The notes beneath the pieces are model-generated. The model saw nothing but the letters and a program-made list of their open reading frames with translations, was not told the DNA's origin and searched no databases. A program made the position numbers and the translations under genes. From UBA9647 sp049522195 (GTDB lineage Bacteria > Bacteroidota > Ignavibacteria > UBA10030): a stretch of DNA of 64,000 nt. The stretch is taken from contig JBEKOB010000008.1 of the NCBI GenBank assembly GCA_049522195.1, positions 1 to 64,000 on the forward strand. Direction: 5' to 3'. How positions within the stretch are numbered: position 1 is the stretch's first letter; each line of letters opens with the position of its first letter. Positions 8,950 to 18,574 of the stretch are shown piece after piece.

Positions 8950-11115
8950 TTAGATGAACAGGGGTGCGAGAACCAGCGTGAGCGTGCTTAACAGTTTGAT
9001 CAGCACGTGGAGTGATGGACCTGCTGTATCTTTGAATGGATCACCCACCGTATCGCCGACCACCGCAGCTTTGTGAGCTTCCGACCGCTTGCCACCGAAC
9101 ATTCCGGTTTCAATGAGCTTCTTTGCGTTGTCCCATGCACCACCACCGTTGTTCATGAACAAGGCCATCAGAATCCCCGTGATCGTGGCCACCATCAGAT
9201 AGCCTCCAATCACTTCTGCGCCCGTCGCTCCGTCAACCGGGCTGCCTGTGAGCACGTAGAGCCAGCGGAATCCAATTCCAACTGCAAGTGTCATGAAGAC
9301 AACCAGGAGACCGGGAAGAACCATCTCCTTCAACGCCGATTTCGTCACAATATCAACGCACTGCCCGTAGTCAGGCTTCGACGTTCCCTGCATAATGCCA
9401 GGATTGTTCCTGAACTGCTCGCGGACATTATTGATAACTGCATATGCCGCCCGCCCTACTGCGCGGATGGCCAGCGAAGAAAAGAGCATCACGAGCATCG
9501 CTCCGAACATCGCACCGACGAACACTGCTGGTTTCGACAAGTCGATGGCGCGCAGATCAAATCCGTAATTACGTACTTCATCGAAGAATGCGCTGAACAG
9601 AAGAAAGGCTGCCAGTCCGGCTGAGCCTACGGCATATCCTTTTGTCAACGCTTTGGTCGTGTTGCCAACCGCATCAAGACGGTCTGTTTTCTTACGGACT
9701 TCCTCGGACTGCTGGCTCATTTCAACAATGCCGCCAGCGTTGTCCGTGATCGGTCCGAACGTATCCATCGCAAGGATGTATGCGGCTGTTCCCAACATGC
9801 CCATGGTGCCAACAGCTGTCCCAAACAATCCTGCGTGCGCCAAACCCGAAAACTGCCCAAGAAAATAGGTCGAAACAATCGCAGTGCCAATAACGAGCAC
9901 CGGTAATCCCGTCGATTCCATGCCAACCGCCAGTCCTGCGATGATCGTTGTTGCTGGTCCGGTCTGAGAAGCTTCCGCTATAAAGATAGCGGGACGGTGT
10001 GTATAGTCGGTGTAGTACTGGGTGATATACACGAACGCTATCGACGTCAGCACGCCGATGACGCCGCACAGGAAGAAGTTGAAGTAATATTCGCTTCCAA
10101 GCAGCCAGCGCGAGGCAAAGAAGAACCCGATCATCGCAAGTCCCGCCGCAACGTAGTATCCGCGGTTCAGAGCTTGCATTGGATCTTCCTGTTCGTTCGT
10201 CTTAACGACGAGTATTCCGACAGCTGATGCGATAATTCCAAACGCACGAGCGACAAGCGGAAACAGGAGAACACTGATCATCGACATGCCGTGGCTCACA
10301 AAATAGCTTGTATTTGACATGTAGAGCCCGGCAGCCAGAATCATTGCGCCGATGTTTTCGGCGGCAGTCGATTCAAAAAGGTCTGCACCACGACCTGCGC
10401 AATCCCCGACATTGTCACCGACGAGGTCGGCAATGACGGCCGGGTTGCGTGGATCGTCTTCCGGAATTCCCGCCTCCACTTTGCCCACAAGGTCGGCGCC
10501 GACATCGGCTGCTTTCGTGTAGATTCCGCCACCAAGCTGGGCGAACAGAGCAACGAAGCTCGCTCCAAATCCATATCCGACAATGAGAAGCGGGATCTTC
10601 GAAAGGTCTTTCGTCACGTCATAGTAATTGACAATGGCGAAAAGCCCGGCAACACCGAGCAAACTCATCGCGACCACAAAGAACCCCGACACTGCACCGC
10701 CGCGAAGGGCTGTCTGGAGAGCACCGTTGATTCCTTTCAGAGCTTCGGATGCAGTCCGAATATTGCTCCGAATCGATATCCACATTCCCATGTATCCGGC
10801 AGCGACAGAGCAGGTCGCCCCGAGAGCAAATGAGAGCGTCGTCCAGAATGCTAGCGCGGCAGGAGCAGCAGGATCGTGAATCGTAGGAGTTCGGACAAAC
10901 GCATACAGAACGTAGATAAGAGCCGCTAGCGCGATGGCAAGAACGGCGATTGTGCGGTTCTGTCGCCGTAGGAATGCTTCAGCGCCGGCCTTGATAGCGT
11001 CGGAGATCTCTCTCATCCGCTCGGTTCCAACATCGCGTCGCATCACATCGCGTAGCAGGTACAACGCAAAAAGAAGCCCGAGGACACTAATGCCAAGAAC
11101 GAGATACAATTCCAT
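8950..11115 (-). CDS. hppA: Membrane-bound proton-translocating pyrophosphatase
   Basis: An inner-membrane ion pump that uses pyrophosphate hydrolysis to move H+ (or Na+) across the membrane. The start at 11115 is preferred over an upstream in-frame start at 11217 because AGAGGG precedes it and the protein then begins directly with helix 1; length 721 is standard. The PPi/Mg site reads KAADVGADLVGKVE (201-214), with DDPRNPAVIADLVGDNVGD following, and GDTVGDPFKDTAGPS near the C-terminus. At 484-489 the sequence is GNTTKA; Lys at this position (488) is the published mark of K+-independent, H+-pumping enzymes, whereas K+-dependent enzymes have Ala. The gene is flanked by transporter genes and shares its neighbourhood with the soluble enzyme ppa. 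Confidence 0.97.
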   Translation of the reverse strand: MELYLVLGISVLGLLFALYLLRDVMRRDVGTERMREISDAIKAGAEAFLRRQNRTIAVLAIALAALIYVLYAFVRTPTIHDPAAPAALAFWTTLSFALGATCSVAAGYMGMWISIRSNIRTASEALKGINGALQTALRGGAVSGFFVVAMSLLGVAGLFAIVNYYDVTKDLSKIPLLIVGYGFGASFVALFAQLGGGIYTKAADVGADLVGKVEAGIPEDDPRNPAVIADLVGDNVGDCAGRGADLFESTAAENIGAMILAAGLYMSNTSYFVSHGMSMISVLLFPLVARAFGIIASAVGILVVKTNEQEDPMQALNRGYYVAAGLAMIGFFFASRWLLGSEYYFNFFLCGVIGVLTSIAFVYITQYYTDYTHRPAIFIAEASQTGPATTIIAGLAVGMESTGLPVLVIGTAIVSTYFLGQFSGLAHAGLFGTAVGTMGMLGTAAYILAMDTFGPITDNAGGIVEMSQQSEEVRKKTDRLDAVGNTTKALTKGYAVGSAGLAAFLLFSAFFDEVRNYGFDLRAIDLSKPAVFVGAMFGAMLVMLFSSLAIRAVGRAAYAVINNVREQFRNNPGIMQGTSKPDYGQCVDIVTKSALKEMVLPGLLVVFMTLAVGIGFRWLYVLTGSPVDGATGAEVIGGYLMVATITGILMALFMNNGGGAWDNAKKLIETGMFGGKRSEAHKAAVVGDTVGDPFKDTAGPSLHVLIKLLSTLTLVLAPLFI

Positions 11116-11249
11116 AAATCCCTCTGTATCCTTTCTTACTACTGGTGTTCTTAGGGAGGTTAATCGTAAAGTAGGTAGGAATAATTTACAAAATACTTTG
11201 GCAAGTCGAAATCCCAAAATTAGGAATGTTTACGTCGGATCCGCTTCCT

Positions 11250-12458
11250 CTAAGCGGCCGGTTTGAATTCCCCTTCCCATCGGGCAACAACCACAGTTGC
11301 GAGACAGTTTCCGATGACGTTGACCATCGTCCTTCCCATGTCCATCAGTTGATCCACACCGAGGAGCACCGCGACTCCCTCCAGGGGCAAGCCAAAGCTG
11401 GCCAGTGTGCCGGCAAGAACAACAAGCGCGGCCCGCGAAACACCTGCGACACCTTTGCTCGTCAGCATCAGCGTCAACACGATGACACATTGTTGGCCGA
11501 TGGAAAGATCCATCCCGGCTGCCTGAGCAATGAACATCGCCGCGAGCGAGAGATAGAGCGACGATCCGTCAAGGTTGAAACTGTACCCGGTAGGGATGAC
11601 GAACGAGACAATGCGCCGCGGAACACCAAGCGCTTCCATCGCCAGCATTGCTTTCGGAAGAGCTGCTTCGGAACTCGTTGTTGAGAAGGCGATGAGGGCC
11701 GGTTCTTTCACGGCGTTGAAGAACTTGCGTATCGGAATTCTGAACATCAGCGCAACACCGCCGAACACAAAGACAACGAAGATGATCAGCGCGATATAGA
11801 GTGACATCACCAGGAGGCCAAGGTTGATGAGAACTGAAAGTCCTTTGTTCCCGACTGTCACAGCAATCGCAGCGGCGACTCCGACCGGCGCATACTTCAT
11901 GACGATGTTGGTGAACTTGAACATCGTTTCAGCCAGTGAATCACAGAACTGCAGGATGATTTCCCGTTTTTCCTTCGGAACCATGGCGAGAGCGATGCTG
12001 AATATCAGCGTGAACACCACCACCTGCAATATCTCCCCATTCGCCGCGGCCTCAAAAAAACTCTGCGGAAAGACATGAGTGAGAACATCTCCAAACGTCT
12101 GTTTCTTCGCAACGAGATCACCCAAACCTTCCGCCGCATGGAGTGTTGCTCCGACCCCCGGCTTGATAACGTTGACAACGACAAGGCCGATGATGAGAGC
12201 AAGTGTTGTCACAACTTCAAAATACACAATCGCCTTCACTCCCATCCTTCCCACCTGTTTCAGGTCACCGTGTCCTGCAATTCCAACTACCAGAGTAGAG
12301 AAAATGAGGGGAGCGACAATCGATTTGATGAGGCGGAGAAAGATGGTGCTGAACGGGCGCAGATTGACGGCAAACTCGGGAGCGAGCCAGCCGATGAGCA
12401 GGCCGGATGCCATTCCGACAAAAATCCATTGCGTCAATGATAGTTTTGGAAGCTTCAT
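11250..12458 (-). CDS. Dicarboxylate/glutamate:cation symporter (DAACS family)
   Basis: A 402-residue inner-membrane carrier of the glutamate/aspartate or C4-dicarboxylate symporter family (GltP/GltT/DctA type). Landmarks are the serine-rich re-entrant loop TTSSEAALPKAM, then IPTGYSFNLDGSSLYL, the hairpin 2 region ASFGLPLEGVAVLLGVD and the cation/substrate helix DMGRTMVNVIGN. The Asp and Arg in DMGRTMVN/VVVAR-type positions favour acidic amino acids over C4-dicarboxylates only weakly. It takes up substrate with H+ or Na+. It lies between the membrane pyrophosphatase and the second permease pair, all leftward, consistent with a regional theme of amino-acid uptake. Confidence 0.93.
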   Translation of the reverse strand: MKLPKLSLTQWIFVGMASGLLIGWLAPEFAVNLRPFSTIFLRLIKSIVAPLIFSTLVVGIAGHGDLKQVGRMGVKAIVYFEVVTTLALIIGLVVVNVIKPGVGATLHAAEGLGDLVAKKQTFGDVLTHVFPQSFFEAAANGEILQVVVFTLIFSIALAMVPKEKREIILQFCDSLAETMFKFTNIVMKYAPVGVAAAIAVTVGNKGLSVLINLGLLVMSLYIALIIFVVFVFGGVALMFRIPIRKFFNAVKEPALIAFSTTSSEAALPKAMLAMEALGVPRRIVSFVIPTGYSFNLDGSSLYLSLAAMFIAQAAGMDLSIGQQCVIVLTLMLTSKGVAGVSRAALVVLAGTLASFGLPLEGVAVLLGVDQLMDMGRTMVNVIGNCLATVVVARWEGEFKPAA

Positions 12459-12496
12459 CGTGACTCACTCATCTGAGGTGATGCACACTGCAGCAT

Positions 12497-13945
12497 TTAT
12501 TGGGACGATGTTGTTTCTTCCGCGCTGTCGACTGGCTTTGAGTTGCGTGTCCAATAGTAATAGAATGGAAGAGACACGAGAAGAAGGACAATGCCGATCA
12601 CGGCGTTCCTCGTATCCTCCACCAGGGTGTTGTAGATGAACCAGGTGGCAATCGCCACAAACAGGAGCGTTGCGTACGGATAACCCCATGCTTTGTAAGG
12701 CCTGTTCGCGTTTGGCATCTTGCGCCGCAGGATGATCACGCTCACGGCCGTCAATGCATAGAAGGCCCACGATCCAAAGACAACGTAGGAAGTGATCTGG
12801 TCATAGGTTCCGCTGAAGGTGAGGAGGGATCCCCAAACGCCGAGCGAGATGATTGCAATGTACGGGCTGTGGTATTGGGGATGGACTTTTCCAAACGATT
12901 TGGAAAACGCGCCGTCTGCTCCGGCCGCGTAGACGGAGCGCGGCCCCCCCAGCAACATTCCGTTTGTAGTGCCGAACGTTGAGCACAAAATTCCGACGAC
13001 GACCAGCGAAGCACCGATTGGGCCGAGAACTGTTTGTGCGACATCCGCAGCAATGCGCGGGGATCCGGACATGGATTGAATCGGGATGACATACGCGAAG
13101 GCAAGATTCGCAGAAAGGTAGAGCACAATAACGGCCAGCGTCCCGAACAAGAGCGACATCGGCACATTGCGCTGCGGATTCTTGAACTCGCCGGCTGTAA
13201 GCGTGACGTCAATCCAGCCATCGTACGCCCAGAGGGCCGAAATCATTGCCAATCCGAATGCCGCCGTCATGTGGCTGTTCCATTGTTCGGGCCACCATGG
13301 AAGGTAGTTTGAACCGCTCCCCTTCCCCGAAAATACGACTGCCAGGATAAGTCCCACCAGGGCAACCACCTTCGCTGTTGTGAAAATATCCATCACCCAG
13401 CCGCCAAACTTCACTCCGCGCACATTTATGTAGGTCACAAGTGCTATAGTCGCAATCGCGACGATCTGGATCCATCCAAACGAGAACTCCATCGAATGGC
13501 CGAAGAGAGACCATTCCCCTTTCAGCATGGTGTTTGCAGGATTGAGGGCGGGAATGAAATAGCCAAGATACGTTGAGAAGGCGACCGCGATCGCTGCAGC
13601 CGAGCCAGCCTTGTTGATGAAATAGTCGTTCCAGCTGAAGAGGAATCCCCACACACGCCCAAAGCTGTGCTTAAGATAGATGTACGGTCCCCCTGCTTGC
13701 GGCAGGACAGAACTCAGCTCCGCCAGCGTCAAAGCACCAAAGAGCGTCAGCATGCCTGCCACAACCCAGACGAGGATGATCGGACCCATCGCCTGAAGAT
13801 GACCAGCGATTGTGGCGGGAACGATAAAGATACCCGACCCAATGATCACCCCCATATGGATTGCGATACCTTCGCGCAAGCCAAGGACTCTCAACAGCTG
13901 AGGATGACCCGATTCCCGGACTTCAGGCGTGGGGGACGCGCTCAT
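12497..13945 (-). CDS. APC-family amino-acid permease (LAT-like, second pair)
   Basis: A 482-residue polytopic permease with the APC helix-1 motif GVIIGSGIFIVPATIAG (about residues 32-48) and LPQAGGPYIYLKHSFG in helix 3. It resembles the LAT/serine-threonine exchanger branch and the permease at 5505-7001. Its start overlaps the preceding CAT-like gene as ATGA (13942-13945), mirroring the arrangement of the other pair. The substrate is unknown. The hydrophobic profile and length are normal for the family, and the C-terminal tail is short, polar and Ser/Thr-rich. Confidence 0.92.
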   Translation of the reverse strand: MSASPTPEVRESGHPQLLRVLGLREGIAIHMGVIIGSGIFIVPATIAGHLQAMGPIILVWVVAGMLTLFGALTLAELSSVLPQAGGPYIYLKHSFGRVWGFLFSWNDYFINKAGSAAAIAVAFSTYLGYFIPALNPANTMLKGEWSLFGHSMEFSFGWIQIVAIATIALVTYINVRGVKFGGWVMDIFTTAKVVALVGLILAVVFSGKGSGSNYLPWWPEQWNSHMTAAFGLAMISALWAYDGWIDVTLTAGEFKNPQRNVPMSLLFGTLAVIVLYLSANLAFAYVIPIQSMSGSPRIAADVAQTVLGPIGASLVVVGILCSTFGTTNGMLLGGPRSVYAAGADGAFSKSFGKVHPQYHSPYIAIISLGVWGSLLTFSGTYDQITSYVVFGSWAFYALTAVSVIILRRKMPNANRPYKAWGYPYATLLFVAIATWFIYNTLVEDTRNAVIGIVLLLVSLPFYYYWTRNSKPVDSAEETTSSQ

Positions 13946-15474
13946 TTCGATGCCCCCTCCTTATATAACCTCATCCTGCTTTTCCAGAACCCGTAGGAGA
14001 AGTAGAGCACCATACCCACGACAAGCCAAACGCCGAAACGGATCCAGGTGATGAGCGGGAGCCCCATCATCAGGTAGAAACACATTGCGATGCCGAGTAG
14101 CGGCACCCATGGGACCAGGGGCGTTTTGAAAACCCGCGGGCGATCCGGATCGGTGTAGCGCAAGATGATGATCCCGGCACAGACAAGCACAAAGGCGAAC
14201 AGCGTCCCAATGTTCGTGAGTTCAACAATTTCATTGATATTGGCGATGGATGCGACGGCAGCGACAACGACGCCAGTCCAAATGGTTGTCACGTGCGGTG
14301 TCTGGTACTTCGGATGCACCTTGGCGAAATATTTCGGCAACAACCCATCACGCGACATCGAGAAGAAGATCCGCGGCTGACCAAGCTGGAAGACGAGCAA
14401 GACAGCAGTCATCGAAATCACGGCGCCAAGCGAAACGATACCCGCCGCCCAGTCAAGACCAAGGCGAGCAAAAACTGCCGCAAGCGGATCAGCAACGCCG
14501 AGCTGATTCCACGGCTCAATGCCGGTGAGAACAGCTGCTGTCGCAATGTAGAGGACAGTACACACCACCAGCGAGCCGATGATGCCGATCGGCATGTCCC
14601 TTCCCGGATTTTTGCATTCTTCAGCGGCAGTGGAGATAGCATCGAACCCGATGAACGCGAAGAAGATGAGGCTCGCCCCAGTCCACACACCTGCAAAACC
14701 GTTGGGCATGAAGGGGGTCCAGTTCGCCGGCTTGACGTAGAACGCTCCGACTCCGATGAAAAACAGCAGGATGACAAGTTTCAGCGCAACCATGATGTTG
14801 TTTGCGCGGGAGGATTCCTTGATGCCGATGACAAGAATCCACGTCACGGCGGCGACGATTCCGATGGCAAGGAAATTGAAAATCACTGGAATACCTAGAA
14901 TCGTGGGATGAGTCTGCCACGCTTCAAATGGGAGCGCAAGGTCGAGGGAAATGGATCCTCCAGCCGCCACAACTGCCTCCGCCGCCTGGTGGGCCGAACG
15001 ATAATCCACAGCAAGCCAGGCGGGGATATGCACGCCCAGTCCAACAAAGAGTTGATGAAAATATGCTGCCCAGGCAATCGCCACCGCCACGTTGCCAACC
15101 GCGTATTCGATAATCAGGTCCCACCCAATGATCCAGGCAATAATCTCACCGAGCGTTGCATACGAATACGTGTATGCGCTCCCGGCTATCGGAACAAGGG
15201 CAGCGAACTCCGCATAGCAGAGTGCACAAAACGCGCACGCAATGGCAGTGATGATGAAGGAGAGCATGACACCGGGGCCGGCACCGAGGTGGCTCGGACC
15301 TCCCGCGGAAGCAGTGCCGATAATAGCAAAGATGCCGGTGCCGATGATCGCACCGATGCCAAGCGAGATGAGATCGACAGCTCCCAGAGTACGTTTGAGA
15401 TGGGTTTCTGTTGAACGCTCCGCGTCTTCAGCAATGCGGTCGAGCGTTTTTCTGCGAAAGATTTGAATCGCCAT
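13942..15474 (-). CDS. APC-family amino-acid permease (cationic amino-acid transporter type, second pair)
   Basis: A 510-residue CAT-branch permease. LKRTLGAVDLISLGIGAIIG opens helix 1, CALCYAEFAALVPIAGSAYT marks helix 3, and FFAFIGFDAISTAAEECKNP the central conserved loop. It is closely similar in order and motifs to the permease at 6998-8770 but lacks that protein's additional C-terminal helices. It is the first gene of a two-gene operon with the LAT-like permease that overlaps its stop. A short palindrome (15614-15630) about 140 bases upstream could be an operator. The substrate is unknown. Confidence 0.92.
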   Translation of the reverse strand: MAIQIFRRKTLDRIAEDAERSTETHLKRTLGAVDLISLGIGAIIGTGIFAIIGTASAGGPSHLGAGPGVMLSFIITAIACAFCALCYAEFAALVPIAGSAYTYSYATLGEIIAWIIGWDLIIEYAVGNVAVAIAWAAYFHQLFVGLGVHIPAWLAVDYRSAHQAAEAVVAAGGSISLDLALPFEAWQTHPTILGIPVIFNFLAIGIVAAVTWILVIGIKESSRANNIMVALKLVILLFFIGVGAFYVKPANWTPFMPNGFAGVWTGASLIFFAFIGFDAISTAAEECKNPGRDMPIGIIGSLVVCTVLYIATAAVLTGIEPWNQLGVADPLAAVFARLGLDWAAGIVSLGAVISMTAVLLVFQLGQPRIFFSMSRDGLLPKYFAKVHPKYQTPHVTTIWTGVVVAAVASIANINEIVELTNIGTLFAFVLVCAGIIILRYTDPDRPRVFKTPLVPWVPLLGIAMCFYLMMGLPLITWIRFGVWLVVGMVLYFSYGFWKSRMRLYKEGASK

Positions 15475-15613
15475 TCCGTGTCCCGCTTTGATGGTGGGGA
15501 TATGACAATTTAGACAGCGATGGAACGAACGCGAATCTTTCAGCCCAAGGACTGGGCAGCACCAGGGTCAGTTCAAGAAGTATTGTGTTGAAAGCAGAAT
15601 CAAAACTTTGCAA

Positions 15614-15630
15614 ACAATAACAATTATTGT
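15614..15630. promoter_or_regulatory. 17-bp palindrome upstream of the second permease pair
   Basis: ACAATAA and TTATTGT are exact inverted repeats with a 3-base spacer (CAA). The site lies between the leftward permease start at 15474 and the leftward gene ending at 15690, inside the only leader available for the permease operon. It is a candidate operator; no known regulator is assigned. Confidence 0.35.
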
Positions 15631-15689
15631 GCGAATGTCCAAGAGGAAATTGGTGGGCGGAGTGCGGATGGTGAGCGAACGTGCAGGAA

Positions 15690-17447
15690 TCAACCGCCGA
15701 AGATGACGAGCTGAACGTCTTCCGGCAGAAGATTGCTGAGGGCTCGCATGACGCTTCCCTTGAGTGCGTATTCGAGCCTGCTGCGTTGTTGTGCTCCAAT
15801 GATGACGCGCTCGACGCCGAACGTCGCAGCCTGCTCGGCAATTGTATAACCGACATCGTAGCTCGGAATCTGGATCGACCGGTAGTCCACGCCGCTTTCG
15901 GTGCATATTCGCTCGATCGCCTGCTCCTGCCCGTTGGTGGGCATCTCGAGTTGGGCAGGCAGGGCGCCGACCGCAATTTCCTTGACGCGGAGGACAAAGA
16001 GGAACGCATTGCGCGCCTTCGCCTCCTCGAGTGCAAACTTGAGGAGCTTTTCGTTCAGATCCTTGACAGCGAGAAGATACCGCATGCTCGGAATGGGCCT
16101 CGTCCGTCGAGCCGGCTGGATAGCGGGCACCGGCACAACCTCGGGCAGCGGCGGCAGGACTCTGACTCGTTGTTTCGCAATTGCACGTGCTCCGAGCCCA
16201 ACGACCAGGATGGTGGATGCAAAGATCGCCGCCTGATTCTTGTTGACTGCAATTGAGACTTCGATAAGGAGAAGAACCGTTGCCGAAACCATCATGAATC
16301 CGCGAACCATCGATTTCAGTTTGATACTTCTGTCAGTGGCTGTCGAACCGAGATTAATCGTCATCGCCCCAACCAGGCCGATGGCATACAGGTGGGCGAG
16401 CATTTCGACATTTCCAATCAGAAGCAAAACAACGACAGGTACCAATGTTGCGACAGCCAGCGGGACGATCGGGACACCGTGGCGGTTGAGGATTCTCAAG
16501 GAAGAAGGAAGCTCGCGGTCTACCGACATCAGGAACTGGATGGAGATCAGATCGTTGAGCGCAGTATTGCCCGCCGAAATCAGCAGCACACCAAGCGATG
16601 CAGCAATGACCAGACCGAACCATTGGCTTACATAGTGCTCTGCCAGGAACCGAATCATGTCTTCCAGGTGGTCACCAGGATTCAGCCCTTTGATGGCGAG
16701 CATCGCCAAGCCCAGGAACGCGTTGACAATCAGAACCTTTGCGAGAATGGCGAGGATCGCCTTCCGTGAATCACGTGTCGGGTCCTTCATCAGGCCCGTC
16801 ATGTTTGAGATCGCCTCGATACCGGAGAGACTCAGGATGAAGCCGGTGAAAATCCCCCAGTTGTGGAACAGGCTGCCTTGTGGGGGATCGATCCTGGCGG
16901 ATGTGACTGCAGTAGGTGCAGATGCGACGATGACGACAAAAAGTGTAACAAGTGTGAACGCTGTGATGAGAAGCGCCAACCCGCCTGAGTGCTTCGGTCC
17001 AAACCAGTTGAGCACCCCGATGGCGAGGATGACAACGATCGCCCAGAATACAGGGTTCTCGAGCCCAAAGTAGTGGCACGCATCGAGCACCGAAAGCGCC
17101 ATTGTTACGATGTAGTCCGCGCCAAGAAGAAGGGCTCCGACAACAGCCAGAAGTTTCGATCTGTGGTAGACGGAGCTATACACACCTCCGCCGTTGGGAT
17201 AGAGATGGCAGATCGTGATGTAATTGATGGCCACGAGGGACGTCAGCGCCATCATTGCGGAGAGATGCCAGAAACTGCCGTAGCCGGCCAGGGCAAATCC
17301 GATGCCCATGACGTACGCAACGCTTGTTCCCCAGTCACCATCAAGGATGGCGGCGCTGCGCATCCAGCCTAAGACACGAGGTCGGCTGGTTGCTAGTCGG
17401 GTAACACCCGAATGAGAGTGTGAGATATCAGAGGAGTCTTGAGACAA
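15690..17447 (-). CDS. APC-type permease fused to a C-terminal universal-stress-protein domain
   Basis: A 585-residue protein in two parts. Residues about 30-430 are a polytopic APC-superfamily transporter (GDWGTSVAYVMGIGFALAG near helix 1). Residues about 450-585 form a cytoplasmic USP-like domain: beta strand MRYLLAVKD, later GVDYRSIQIPSYD, and GVERVIIGAQQRSRLEYALKGSVM, a loose version of the ATP-binding G-x2-G-x9-GS/T pattern. Permease-USP fusions are known and the domain is thought to sense nucleotide or stress state. The first usable start is a TTG at 17447 without an obvious ribosome site; a GTG or ATG slightly further in (residue 29) cannot be excluded. The substrate is unknown. Confidence 0.83.
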   Translation of the reverse strand: MSQDSSDISHSHSGVTRLATSRPRVLGWMRSAAILDGDWGTSVAYVMGIGFALAGYGSFWHLSAMMALTSLVAINYITICHLYPNGGGVYSSVYHRSKLLAVVGALLLGADYIVTMALSVLDACHYFGLENPVFWAIVVILAIGVLNWFGPKHSGGLALLITAFTLVTLFVVIVASAPTAVTSARIDPPQGSLFHNWGIFTGFILSLSGIEAISNMTGLMKDPTRDSRKAILAILAKVLIVNAFLGLAMLAIKGLNPGDHLEDMIRFLAEHYVSQWFGLVIAASLGVLLISAGNTALNDLISIQFLMSVDRELPSSLRILNRHGVPIVPLAVATLVPVVVLLLIGNVEMLAHLYAIGLVGAMTINLGSTATDRSIKLKSMVRGFMMVSATVLLLIEVSIAVNKNQAAIFASTILVVGLGARAIAKQRVRVLPPLPEVVPVPAIQPARRTRPIPSMRYLLAVKDLNEKLLKFALEEAKARNAFLFVLRVKEIAVGALPAQLEMPTNGQEQAIERICTESGVDYRSIQIPSYDVGYTIAEQAATFGVERVIIGAQQRSRLEYALKGSVMRALSNLLPEDVQLVIFGG

Positions 17448-17473
17448 CGTATGTATCCGGATTTAAAATAAGG

Positions 17474-17502
17474 AAGCCGAGGCACTTTCGGGCCCCGGCT
17501 TT
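17474..17502 (-). terminator. Hairpin terminator after the envelope operon
   Basis: AAGCCGAGGC and GGGCCCCGGCTT pair with one bulge; on the minus strand the stem is followed by TTCCTTATTTT. It lies 24 bases beyond the stop of the leftward lipoprotein gene, marking the end of the exbB-to-lipoprotein transcript. Confidence 0.75.
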
Positions 17503-17525
17503 CCCGATGAATCCGGCATATGGTA

Positions 17526-18530
17526 CTACTTTATGCGAAGTGACGCAACAGATTTTTCGAAGGCAGGAAGGAAATCCTTCTCCGAGGGCTTATAATAGTT
17601 GATGATGATGCGATAAATCTTATCATTTTTGACCACGAAATAAGCCCTGCTTGCAACGTCTTTCGTCGTCGAGTAGCTCAGGTAGGTAGACTTGTTGCCG
17701 TCGAGAGTCGCCTGGCCAGTCGATGTCGGTTTGTAGAACTTCGTGTTCTGCTCGATAACTTTCTCAAGCGTGAGCTTCTTTGCCGGACGCACATCGATAA
17801 GGATGTTCGAGTCATTCCGGTATCCCTGAAGCATCAGCGTGAAGGTTACTTCTCCCTTTGGCGCTGGCTGCACAGGGTTGAAATTGCTTGGGTATGCGAT
17901 TTCCAGGATATCGTTCTTCAGATTCTCATAGGTTGACGAAGGAATGGATTCGTCGACCTTAACACCCTTGGCCCTCGGCAGCCGGGCGGTTGAAATGAAC
18001 GTATCGATGGCAGCCTTGTACGGCTCGAAGTAATCGTTGAAGCCCCAGAATGTCGCCTTGTAAAGAACCGAATCCTTCAGAAGGAAGACACGCGTCGCAG
18101 CGATGACTGTCTTGTCATTGTATCGCCCGCTGTAGCTGAACTTCAATGCAGGCGTGCCATCGACAGTGGCGGGCTCGCTAGGCTTCAGGTCGAAACCAGA
18201 AGCGCCCAAATCAGTTCGCTCATCCTGAACAAAGCCTTCCAGCGTCTTCAGCGTGTCTTCTTTTTCATAGCTCACAAGGATCTGAGCACCATCCGGTGCT
18301 TCCTTGGAGGTAGGATCGAAGAACTTGCCTACGGCTGCTTCGGTGGATGTGAAGGTCATCTTTCCAGATTCCCCTCCTTTGAACCATCCTTTCGGATAGT
18401 CGAACTGGACCTTGAAATACGGATCCTGATTCCTGTCCCAGTTTGTGATTGGGGGTAGAGGCTCCTTCTTATTGCAGCCCATCAGCCCCAGCACCACGAT
18501 CGCGACAATGCCGAGCAATCTGTGCTTCAT
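17526..18530 (-). CDS. Lipoprotein with two PsbP-like/YP-x-W type domains
   Basis: A predicted lipoprotein of 334 residues. The start at 18530 is chosen because AAAGGA lies 10 bases upstream and a lipoprotein signal follows directly, with lipobox LMGC and Cys19. Reading further upstream in this frame would cross the separate small gene at 18575-18703. Two related segments, FKVQFDYPKGWF (about residue 40) and LEIAYPSNFNP (about 220), each followed by a beta-rich stretch, resemble the PsbP/DUF1795-like fold found in many small exported proteins. No catalytic motif is visible. It is the last gene of the envelope operon, just before a terminator. The function is unknown; an accessory of the TonB system is only guilt by association. 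Confidence 0.7.
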   Translation of the reverse strand: MKHRLLGIVAIVVLGLMGCNKKEPLPPITNWDRNQDPYFKVQFDYPKGWFKGGESGKMTFTSTEAAVGKFFDPTSKEAPDGAQILVSYEKEDTLKTLEGFVQDERTDLGASGFDLKPSEPATVDGTPALKFSYSGRYNDKTVIAATRVFLLKDSVLYKATFWGFNDYFEPYKAAIDTFISTARLPRAKGVKVDESIPSSTYENLKNDILEIAYPSNFNPVQPAPKGEVTFTLMLQGYRNDSNILIDVRPAKKLTLEKVIEQNTKFYKPTSTGQATLDGNKSTYLSYSTTKDVASRAYFVVKNDKIYRIIINYYKPSEKDFLPAFEKSVASLRIK

Positions 18531-18574
18531 CGTATGCGTCCTTTCTTTGTGAGATGCGGTGTTAGTTTGTTCTC

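Noticed and set aside
11116..11217. Longer start for hppA
   Set aside because: The extension is basic and unlike the family; AGAGGG precedes the downstream ATG, which gives the standard N-terminus.
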